Assembly: GCA_002405555.1 (NCBI GenBank)
Contig: DHMA01000223.1
Span: forward strand, 1 to 10,160
Direction: 5' to 3'
Source of the DNA: Opitutia bacterium UBA4654
Lineage (GTDB): Bacteria > Verrucomicrobiota > Verrucomicrobiia > Opitutales > Intestinicryptomonadaceae
Length of the DNA stretch: 10,160 nucleotides
Shown here in pieces: positions 1 through 4,824 of this stretch. Under the pieces are notes generated by a model. It had not been told where the DNA came from and made no database searches. It worked only from the letters and a program-made list of their open reading frames with translations. Made by a program: the position numbers and the translations under genes. Position 1 is the first letter of the stretch, and each line of letters opens with the position of its first letter.

Positions 1-228
1 GAGCCGTACGCCGAGGTTATCCAGGGCATGGCGGACGCATACGCCGCCCTTAAAAATCCGCAGGCGGAAGACGCGGAAACGGGCGGGGAAAGTTCGGGCG
101 AAGCCGAAAGCGGCGCTTCAAACGCAGACGGCAAAACGTCGGGCAATGCCGACGCAAACGGCAGTGGCGAAACTGACGGCGCGGAGTCGTCCGAGCCGTC
201 TTCCAACGCGTGTTCGGAGGGCGAATAA
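1..228 (+). CDS. C-terminal fragment of a probable phage-related protein with acidic low-complexity tail
   Basis: The reading frame is open from the first base, so this is the 3' end of a longer gene; the internal ATG at 28 need not be its start. About 75 residues are visible. The first 20 or so (EPYAEVIQGMADAYAALKNP) look like an ordinary folded segment. The rest, about 50 residues, is low complexity, rich in Glu, Asp, Gly, Ser, Ala and Asn, and almost free of hydrophobic residues, as expected of a disordered tail or linker. I do not recognise the family. The stop codon directly abuts the ATG of the next gene, a holin-like membrane protein, so the two are co-transcribed and probably belong to the same phage-type structural or lysis module. 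That link is inference from position only. Confidence 0.55.
   Translation, partial: EPYAEVIQGMADAYAALKNPQAEDAETGGESSGEAESGASNADGKTSGNADANGSGETDGAESSEPSSNACSEGE
216..220 (+). promoter_or_regulatory. Shine-Dalgarno GGAGG for the holin-like gene
   Basis: GGAGG lies 8 bases upstream of the ATG at 229, inside the last codons of the preceding gene. It is the only strong SD seen before any start codon in this window, and it supports the ATG at 229. Confidence 0.6.
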
Positions 229-672
229 ATGGACGGGCTTGAAATACTCGGCGCAACGGGCGCGGGCGCGGTTGTCGGCGGCGTTCTCACTTGGATTACC
301 GCCCTCCGCAAGGAATCGCACGAGCGGCAGCTTGCGGTAATCGACAAACTCCGCGACGTCGCCCGCGACGCCGACGACAGCGCGGACAAGGCGTCCGCTC
401 GCGACTGCTCCTGCGTGGGGCAGCGGGTGCGGCAGTTCATCATAGCGGCGTTGATTTTCAGCTTCGTTGTCGCGCCGTTCATTTTTGCGTGGACAAACAT
501 TCCCATCGCCGTCGAGCGCACGGAGGAGTGGGGCGGCTACCTTTGGGGAATTGTCCCCGAATACACGCGGCAGGTGATAGACTACGCCGCGGGCTTCTAC
601 ATTCCCGCCGAATTCAAAGTGGCGTTTATGGCGATAGTCGGCTTCTACTTTGGACGGAGCGCGGCGCGTTGA
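229..672 (+). CDS. Small holin-like membrane protein (three hydrophobic segments), probably prophage-derived
   Basis: This 147-residue protein has a hydrophobic Gly/Ala/Val segment at about residues 5-25 and a charged, helical stretch at about 28-58 (rich in Arg, Asp, Glu and Lys). A clear transmembrane helix lies at about 69-89, and a third hydrophobic segment at about 128-141 is followed by a short basic end (GRSAAR). Size and topology fit phage holins or gene-transfer-agent holins of the three-segment type, which make membrane lesions at lysis. I could not match a specific family by eye. It abuts the upstream gene (TAA then ATG) and has a good GGAGG at 8 bases. No endolysin is visible beside it; if one exists it lies left of the window. 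Alternatively it is an unrelated small membrane protein. Confidence 0.5.
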   Translation: MDGLEILGATGAGAVVGGVLTWITALRKESHERQLAVIDKLRDVARDADDSADKASARDCSCVGQRVRQFIIAALIFSFVVAPFIFAWTNIPIAVERTEEWGGYLWGIVPEYTRQVIDYAAGFYIPAEFKVAFMAIVGFYFGRSAAR

Positions 673-680
673 ATATCCGC

Positions 681-736
681 GCGGTCGAAACTCCGACCGC
701 TTCCCGCCGCCGCGCCGCAAGGGATTTTGCGGCGCG
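681..736. other. Two adjacent stem-loops after the holin-like gene
   Basis: The first hairpin has perfect 7-base arms, GCGGTCG (681-687) and CGACCGC (694-700), with a 6-base loop. The second has perfect 10-base arms, CGCGCCGCAA (711-720) and TTGCGGCGCG (727-736), also with a 6-base loop. They start 9 bases after the stop codon at 672. Neither is followed by a T run, so they are not classical intrinsic terminators. They may stabilise a 3' end or pause polymerase, or could be part of a phage boundary. Nothing else is evident between 673 and 797. Confidence 0.4.
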
Positions 737-797
737 CGGCGGAGGACGCCGACATTTCGAGACGCTCGGATTTTTGCGCGCGTTTACAAAAATGCGC

Positions 798-825
798 TTG
801 ACTTGCCCGTACAATTTTAGATGAT
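798..825 (+). promoter_or_regulatory. Probable tRNA-Leu promoter
   Basis: TTGACT at 798-803 matches five of six -35 bases. A weak -10, GATGAT (820-825), follows at 16 bases, placing a start near 832. The leader before the tRNA contains a small hairpin with arms CCGAC and GTCGG (840-844 and 850-854). The -35 is good; the -10 is poor. Confidence 0.4.
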
Positions 826-864
826 TCAATACGATTTTACCGACGAAAAGTCGGCGGACAATAT

Positions 865-948
865 GCCTAGATGGCGGAATCGGCAGACGCAGCGGACTCA
901 AAATCCGCCGGTAGCAATACCGTGAGGGTTCGACCCCCTCTCTAGGTA
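865..948 (+). tRNA. tRNA-Leu (anticodon CAA)
   Basis: The 84-base gene folds as a class II tRNA. The acceptor arms are 865-871 and 941-947, and the D stem is GCG/CGC (874-876, 888-890). The anticodon stem is GCGGA/TCCGC (892-896, 904-908) around the loop CTCAAAA, giving anticodon CAA at 899-901. The long variable arm is CGGTA-GCAA-TACCG (909-922). The T arm is GAGGG/CCCTC around TTCGACC. The long variable arm, A73 (948) and the anticodon all fit leucine, reading UUG codons. Two oddities: the first acceptor pair is G865 with T947, a G-U wobble where leucine tRNAs normally have G-C, and CCA is not encoded (ACT follows), so CCA must be added after transcription. Confidence 0.95.
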
Positions 949-956
949 CTTTCCCC

Positions 957-988
957 AACCCGTGAAACACAGTTTCGCGGGTTTTTTT
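957..988 (+). terminator. Intrinsic terminator of tRNA-Leu
   Basis: A 12-base stem (957-968 with 972-983, one G-T pair) closes a 3-base loop and runs straight into a T tract (982-988). It begins 9 bases after the tRNA. This is a strong, textbook terminator. Confidence 0.92.
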
Positions 989-1158
989 GCGCCAACCGTT
1001 ATTTGGCAATATTTGGACTTGTTCGGGGCTTGCAAGATGGCGTTAAAAAACAGGTCGCCGCGTGGGTTGCGCTTGTGCGCAAAGGGCTAATGGGTGAGTT
1101 TCGCATTCGGCGGCGCTTGTGTGATAAAACGCAAAACGCGCAGATATGATAAAACAGA
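989..1158. other. Intergenic stretch between the two tRNA terminators, no convincing gene
   Basis: Between the converging terminators I see no RNA gene. A plus-strand frame is open from about 979 to a TGA at 1147-1149 and could give about 48 residues from a TTG at 1003, but it has no ribosome binding site and begins in the tRNA-Leu terminator. A 9-base direct repeat, TGATAAAAC, occurs at 1122-1130 and 1147-1155; its meaning is unknown and it may be chance. Confidence 0.4.
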
Positions 1159-1190
1159 AAAGACCGCAAGTTGTTTAACTTGCGGTCTTT
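1159..1190 (-). terminator. Intrinsic terminator of tRNA-Phe
   Basis: The arms 1159-1172 and 1177-1190 are a perfect 14-base inverted repeat around a 4-base loop. Read on the minus strand, the stem starts 4 bases after the tRNA-Phe CCA end and finishes in T-rich sequence (TTTT, then CTG, then TTTT). On the plus strand no T run follows, so it serves the minus strand. Confidence 0.9.
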
Positions 1191-1194
1191 AAAG

Positions 1195-1270
1195 TGGTGG
1201 CCAGACCAGGAATCGAACCAGGGACACAAGGATTTTCAGTCCTCCGCTCTACCATCTGAGCTATCTGGCC
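1195..1270 (-). tRNA. tRNA-Phe (anticodon GAA), CCA encoded
   Basis: Read on the minus strand, this is a standard 76-base cloverleaf. The acceptor is GGCCAGA/TCTGGCC, with A73 and an encoded CCA (1195-1197). The D arm is GCTC/GAGC. The anticodon stem is GAGGA/TCCTT around CTGAAAA, giving anticodon GAA. The variable loop is GTGTC and the T loop TTCGATT. The T stem is CCTGG opposite CCTGG, which leaves a T-T mismatch at the middle pair (positions 51 and 63, bases 1220 and 1208). The other four T-stem pairs are sound. Anticodon and D-arm sequence fit phenylalanine well. Confidence 0.95.
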
Positions 1271-1291
1271 TTCAAAAATTTTGAAGTTCTC

Positions 1292-1320
1292 ATAAGACCC
1301 GATTTTCTTTGTCTCGTCAA
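1292..1320 (-). promoter_or_regulatory. tRNA-Phe promoter
   Basis: On the minus strand, TTGACG (1315-1320) and TCTTAT (1292-1297) are separated by exactly 17 bases and lie 21 bases ahead of the tRNA 5' end. The short leader holds a 15-base near-palindrome of TTCAAAA and TTTTGAA (1271-1285). Confidence 0.55.
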
Positions 1321-1354
1321 GCTCTTTTTCAAATTTTTTTGCTTTTTTTATTTG

Positions 1355-1383
1355 TTGATTGTTGCCGCCTTTTCCTTTTTAAT
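1355..1383 (+). promoter_or_regulatory. Putative promoter of the DUF1080 gene
   Basis: TTGATT (1355-1360) and TTTAAT (1378-1383) are spaced by 17 bases. A start near 1390 would leave a leader of about 22 bases before the ATG at 1412, with no SD in it. The surrounding DNA is unusually T-rich for this window. Confidence 0.45.
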
Positions 1384-1411
1384 TCCCCGCAATTCTCAAT
1401 AAACTTGTTAT

Positions 1412-2050
1412 ATGAAATACTTATTTGCATTACTGATGTCCGTTTCGTTCGCGCTTCACGCCGCAAATTTGAAAACGGTTGAACTCTTTAACGGCAAAAA
1501 TCTCGACGGCTGGACTCCGTTTGTCGCCGACGATGCGAACCCCGCCGACGTCTTCTCGGCGGGCAACGGCATCATTTGCGTCAAGGGCAAGCCTTTCGGC
1601 TATCTCCGCACCGACAAAAAATATTCCGATTTCAGGCTTCACGTCGAATGGAAGTATCCGACCGAAACCGTCAACAGCGGAATTTTCCTTTTCGTTCAGT
1701 CGCCCGACAAGATTTGGCCGAACGCCGTCGAATGCCAGCTCATGAAGGGGCGCGTGGGCGATTTTGTTTTGCTCGGCGGTTCCGACGTCGCCGAATTCGA
1801 GCTTCCCGCGGGCAAACAGCGTCCGCAATTCCCCGTCGTCAAACGCTACGGCGAGTCTAACGAGAACCCCGCGGGCGAATGGAACAATGCCGACATCATT
1901 TGCATTGACGGCACGATTACGGTTTTCATAAATGGCACGCTCCAAAACAGGGCGACGAAAGCGGCGAACAAATCGGGCTACATTGCCTTGCAGTCGGAGG
2001 GCGGGGAAATCCATTTCCGCAACGTAAGGCTGACGCCGCTTCAAAACTAA
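1412..2050 (+). CDS. Secreted DUF1080 protein (3-keto-disaccharide hydrolase family)
   Basis: This 212-residue protein begins with a signal peptide (MK, hydrophobic core 3-15, likely cut after Ala17 or Ala18), so it should act outside the cytoplasm. The mature part is one concanavalin-like beta-sandwich of the DUF1080 (PF06439) type. Family hallmarks are LFNGKNLDGW (25-34), GYLRT (63-67), NSGIF (88-92), WPNAVECQLM (102-111), GEWN (156-159) and the closing strand IHFRNVRL (200-207). Family members include hydrolases of 3-keto-glucosides, which split glycosides after the sugar 3-OH has been oxidised, and many members of unknown substrate. No 3-dehydrogenase gene is visible in this window, so the substrate is unknown. 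The length is about that of a single-domain member. The ATG at 1412 has no SD but gives a proper signal peptide. The gene is flanked by its own promoter candidate and terminator, so it is probably monocistronic. Confidence 0.88.
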   Translation: MKYLFALLMSVSFALHAANLKTVELFNGKNLDGWTPFVADDANPADVFSAGNGIICVKGKPFGYLRTDKKYSDFRLHVEWKYPTETVNSGIFLFVQSPDKIWPNAVECQLMKGRVGDFVLLGGSDVAEFELPAGKQRPQFPVVKRYGESNENPAGEWNNADIICIDGTITVFINGTLQNRATKAANKSGYIALQSEGGEIHFRNVRLTPLQN

Positions 2051-2065
2051 GCTGGGTTTTCCCGT

Positions 2066-2094
2066 ACGCCGCGTGTTTTGCGCGGCGTTTTTTT
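2066..2094 (+). terminator. Intrinsic terminator of the DUF1080 gene
   Basis: A perfect 8-base stem, ACGCCGCG (2066-2073) with CGCGGCGT (2081-2088), around a 7-base loop, is followed by T at 2088-2094. It lies 15 bases after the DUF1080 stop codon. Confidence 0.9.
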
Positions 2095-2114
2095 GTGTCC
2101 GCGTTCGGGCTTTT

Positions 2115-2145
2115 TTGTTGCGGCGCGGGCGGGGCGCGCTAAGAT
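2115..2145 (+). promoter_or_regulatory. Weak promoter candidate for uup
   Basis: TTGTTG (2115-2120) and TAAGAT (2140-2145) are 19 bases apart with a very GC-rich spacer. If used, transcription would begin near 2152 and leave only a few bases before the ATG at 2159. The spacing is longer than ideal. Confidence 0.3.
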
Positions 2146-2158
2146 GCGGATTTTATTT

Positions 2159-4072
2159 ATGAGTTTGATTTCGCTAAGCAACGTCTCACTGAAATTCGGC
2201 GTCAAGGTGCTCCTCGACGGCGCGGATTTAAACATTCTCGAAGGCGATTCCGTCGCGCTTGTCGGCCGCAACGGCACGGGGAAAACGTCGCTGTTGAAGC
2301 TTGTGGCGGGGCTGAACGTTCCGGATTCGGGGCGGGTTGAGCGGCTGAAAACCGTCAAGACCGCGTACCTGCCGCAGGACGTTCCCGTTGCTTTGCGCGG
2401 CTCGGCGTACGACGTTGCGGCGGAGGGTTTGGGTGAGGTCGGCTTGAAGCTTTCGCGCTACCGCAGGCTGCTTGCGGAGGTCGAGGCGGGGGCGGCGCAC
2501 ACCGACGAATTCGACGCGCTTTCCCTCGAACTCGACGCCCTCGACGCGTGGAGCGTAGACTCCAAAATACGCGCGGTTCTCGAACTGCTCGAAATTTCCC
2601 CCGAACTCGACGTCGCGTCGGCGTCGGCGGGCTTGAAACGCCGCGCCCTGCTCGGACGCGGACTTGTGTCCGACCCCGACATTCTGCTTCTCGACGAGCC
2701 TACCAACCACCTCGACATCGACTCGGTTTTGTGGCTCGAAAAATTCCTGAAATCGTGCGGAAAGACGCTTGTGTTCGTGTCGCACGACAGGGCGTTTTTG
2801 CGGAATCTTGCAAACCGCGTCGTGGAGGTTGACCGCGGCAAACTCATCGCCTTCGACTGCGGCTTCGACGAATTTGTGCGCCGCCGCGACGAGCTTCTCG
2901 CCGCCCGCGAGCGCAACGAGGCTGTCTTCGACAAAAAGCTCGCTCAGGAGGAGGTGTGGCTTCGCAGGGGCGTCAAGGCGCGGCGCACGCGCAACGAGGG
3001 CAGGGTGCGCGAGCTTATGCGCCTGCGCAAAGTGCGCGGCGAGAGGGTCGCGCGGACGGGGCTTGCCGACCTCAAAATCCGCGACTTTTCCGAGAGCGGG
3101 CAGAAGGTGCTCGACATAAAAAACATAACGGTTTCGTACGGCGAAAAGAAAATAATAAACGACTTTTCGGCGACGATTTACCGCGGCGACAAAATCGGGA
3201 TAATCGGGCGCAACGGCATAGGCAAAACGACGCTGCTGAACATTCTGCTCGGCACGCTCAAACCCGATTCGGGCGAGGTCGTCAACGGCACGTCTTTGCA
3301 GGTGGCGTATTTCGACCAGCTCCGCAAGGGGCTTGACGACGGCGTGCGGCTGTGCGATTTCGTCGGCGGCGGTTCGGACTTCGTGACGGTCAACGGCGCG
3401 AAGCAGAACGTCATGGGCTATCTGCAAAATTTCCTCTTCGAGCCGTCGCAGATTTTGAGCGACATCGGCACGCTTTCGGGCGGCGAAAAAAACAGGCTCA
3501 TGCTCGCAAAAATGTTTGCAACCCCCGCCAACGTGCTCGTCCTCGACGAGCCTACGAACGACCTCGACATGCAGACAATCGAGATTCTCGAAAGCGCGCT
3601 CGTAAACTTCGACGGCACGATTCTGCTTGTCTCCCACGACCGCGAATTTTTGAACGACATCGTAAGCGGCGTTTTCTGCTTCGGCGAGGACGGCTCGGTT
3701 TCGGAGCTTGTCGGCGGCTACGACGAGTGGGAAAAATTCAGGGCGTCGCAGGCGGCAGCGAAACGCGCCGCGAAGACCGAAAGGCCCGCGGCTTCCGAAA
3801 AATCCGCCGCTCCCGCCCCGAAACGACGCGACAAATTCACGAACAGGGAGCGCGAGGAGCTGGAAACAATCCCCGCGAAAATAGAGGCGTTGGAGGCGGA
3901 ACGCGCCGAGCTTGCCGCAAAGCTCGAAGACCAGAATTTTGTGGTGTCGAATTTCGACAAGCTTGAAGCAATCAACGCCCGCATGCAGGAAATCGACGCC
4001 GAGGACGAACGTCTGATGACCCGCTGGGCTGAGCTTGAAGAGCGGCGCAGCGAAATGAAAAACGGCAAATGA
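2159..4072 (+). CDS. uup: ABC-F family ATPase Uup
   Basis: A cytosolic 637-residue protein with two ATP-binding domains in tandem and no membrane part. ABC1: Walker A GRNGTGKTS (36-44), Q-loop LPQD (71-74), Walker B and D-loop LLLDEPTNHLD (176-186), switch SHD (208-210). ABC2: Walker A GRNGIGKTT (350-358), signature LSGGE (439-443), Walker B LVLDEPTNDLD (460-470), SHD (492-494). The linker contains EEVWLRRGVKARRTRNEGR (264-282), which matches my memory of E. coli Uup closely. Residues about 558-636 form a charged coiled coil, the Uup C-terminal DNA/ribosome-binding arm, after a Lys/Ala-rich linker. ABC-F proteins act on ribosomes; Uup also affects transposon excision and replication-linked stability. 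The ABC1 signature is degenerate, ASAGLKRR (155-162). I chose the Met at 2159 because family members start with a similar MSLISL segment; in-frame ATGs at 2144 and 2078 exist, but 2078 lies inside the upstream terminator. It overlaps the next gene by 4 bases. Confidence 0.93.
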   Translation: MSLISLSNVSLKFGVKVLLDGADLNILEGDSVALVGRNGTGKTSLLKLVAGLNVPDSGRVERLKTVKTAYLPQDVPVALRGSAYDVAAEGLGEVGLKLSRYRRLLAEVEAGAAHTDEFDALSLELDALDAWSVDSKIRAVLELLEISPELDVASASAGLKRRALLGRGLVSDPDILLLDEPTNHLDIDSVLWLEKFLKSCGKTLVFVSHDRAFLRNLANRVVEVDRGKLIAFDCGFDEFVRRRDELLAARERNEAVFDKKLAQEEVWLRRGVKARRTRNEGRVRELMRLRKVRGERVARTGLADLKIRDFSESGQKVLDIKNITVSYGEKKIINDFSATIYRGDKIGIIGRNGIGKTTLLNILLGTLKPDSGEVVNGTSLQVAYFDQLRKGLDDGVRLCDFVGGGSDFVTVNGAKQNVMGYLQNFLFEPSQILSDIGTLSGGEKNRLMLAKMFATPANVLVLDEPTNDLDMQTIEILESALVNFDGTILLVSHDREFLNDIVSGVFCFGEDGSVSELVGGYDEWEKFRASQAAAKRAAKTERPAASEKSAAPAPKRRDKFTNREREELETIPAKIEALEAERAELAAKLEDQNFVVSNFDKLEAINARMQEIDAEDERLMTRWAELEERRSEMKNGK

Positions 4073-4752
4073 AAACCCTTCTTCCCAAATTTTTCGCCGC
4101 GCGCGCGCTTTGCGTTTTGTTTGCGCTTTCCGCGCTGCTTGCGGGCTGCGCGTCGGAGCGCACGGTTTTTGCGGAGCGCGGAACGGCGTTCGTGTGCCCC
4201 GCAAAACCGCAGTCGGAAATCGTGCGGTGCAAAACGCTTTTCATTGTCGCGATGCCCTGCGAGGCGGAGTTTGTCGCGGAACATTTCGGCATGCGCGAAC
4301 TCGGCGGCGGAGTGTTTTACGACGGGCGCGACAACGCGATGCTTATAACGCAGGTCGGCGGAAGGGCGGTTGAATCGGCGTTGCGGCGCATTGCGGTTTC
4401 TGGCGCGGTGCGCGTTGTGAACGTCGGCTACGCTGGGGCGCGGGGCGTCGAACGCGGAAGCGTCGTGCGCGTGGCAAGCGCGGCGAAAATCGAAAGACCC
4501 GACTCGCCGCGCAGGCTTGCGGCGTCGGGCGTGCGCGGCTATTCGGCGGACGAGTTCGTGAGGGCGTCGGAGCTTCCCGAACCCTGCGTTTTCGACATGG
4601 AGCTGTTCTACATAGCCGAATATTTCCCGAATGTGGAATCCTACAAAATAATAAGCGATACTTTGAATCGGGACGAGTACGAAAGCTTTTCGCCCGAAGT
4701 GTCGTGGAAAAGATTTTTCGAAATTTACAACATGTCCGCCTCCGAAAACTGA
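4069..4752 (+). CDS. Lipoprotein with MTA/SAH nucleosidase-like (phosphorylase superfamily) domain
   Basis: The 227-residue product has a lipoprotein signal: a basic start, a hydrophobic stretch 8-25 and lipobox LAGC with Cys27. The rest resembles the nucleoside phosphorylase / 5'-methylthioadenosine nucleosidase fold. It has an early strand LFIVAMPCEAEF (57-68) like the MTAN start, VNVGYAG (117-123) where MTAN has NTGSAGG, and GSVVRVASA (130-138) like GDIVVSDEA. FDMELFYIA (175-183) matches the ribose-binding VEMEATAIA region and KIISDTLN (193-200) the catalytic ISD segment. The stretch between 139 and 174 is much shorter than in MTAN, where the base-binding loop lies, so substrate may differ or activity be lost. 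Such enzymes are normally cytosolic, so an exported, lipid-anchored one is odd. The start ATG overlaps the uup stop (ATGA), indicating translational coupling. The family call is by eye; function is unproven. Confidence 0.7.
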   Translation: MKTLLPKFFAARALCVLFALSALLAGCASERTVFAERGTAFVCPAKPQSEIVRCKTLFIVAMPCEAEFVAEHFGMRELGGGVFYDGRDNAMLITQVGGRAVESALRRIAVSGAVRVVNVGYAGARGVERGSVVRVASAAKIERPDSPRRLAASGVRGYSADEFVRASELPEPCVFDMELFYIAEYFPNVESYKIISDTLNRDEYESFSPEVSWKRFFEIYNMSASEN

Positions 4753-4780
4753 AACGCGGCGGTCGAAATCGGCACACACA

Positions 4781-4810
4781 AAAAGAGCCTCCAAGCGGAG
4801 GCTCTTTTTT
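4781..4810. terminator. Bidirectional intrinsic terminator between convergent operons
   Basis: GAGCCTCC (4785-4792) and GGAGGCTC (4797-4804) pair around the loop AAGC, with A at 4780-4784 and T at 4805-4810. It ends the uup-lipoprotein transcript on the plus strand and, 15 bases after its stop codon, the glycosidase operon on the minus strand. Confidence 0.93.
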
Positions 4811-4824
4811 GTCGCGCGGGCGGT

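Noticed and set aside
626..1009. Minus-strand open frame of 127 codons across tRNA-Leu
   Set aside because: Its central residues are the antisense reading of the tRNA-Leu gene, and it crosses the tRNA and its terminator. It is a typical false protein.
1003..1149. Possible 48-codon plus-strand gene from a TTG
   Set aside because: The residues look somewhat protein-like, but there is no SD, no clear promoter, a non-ATG start, and the frame runs back through the tRNA-Leu terminator. No family is recognised.
999..1229. Minus-strand open frame of 76 codons across tRNA-Phe
   Set aside because: It begins inside tRNA-Phe and its first residues are simply the tRNA read in frame; it also crosses the tRNA terminator.
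2078..2158. Longer start for uup at 2078 or 2144
   Set aside because: The 2078 ATG lies within the DUF1080 terminator hairpin, and the extra residues have no counterpart in known Uup. The family-like start is at 2159, though 2144 cannot be fully excluded.
2228..4204. Long minus-strand open frame (658 codons) opposite uup
   Set aside because: High GC and biased codon use remove stops on the opposite strand. The sense strand encodes a complete Uup with all motifs, and the antisense product has no recognisable domains.
3718..4794. Minus-strand open frame of 358 codons opposite the end of uup and the lipoprotein gene
   Set aside because: It begins inside the bidirectional terminator, is rich in Arg, Ala and His, and has no domain signs; it is a shadow of the two real genes.
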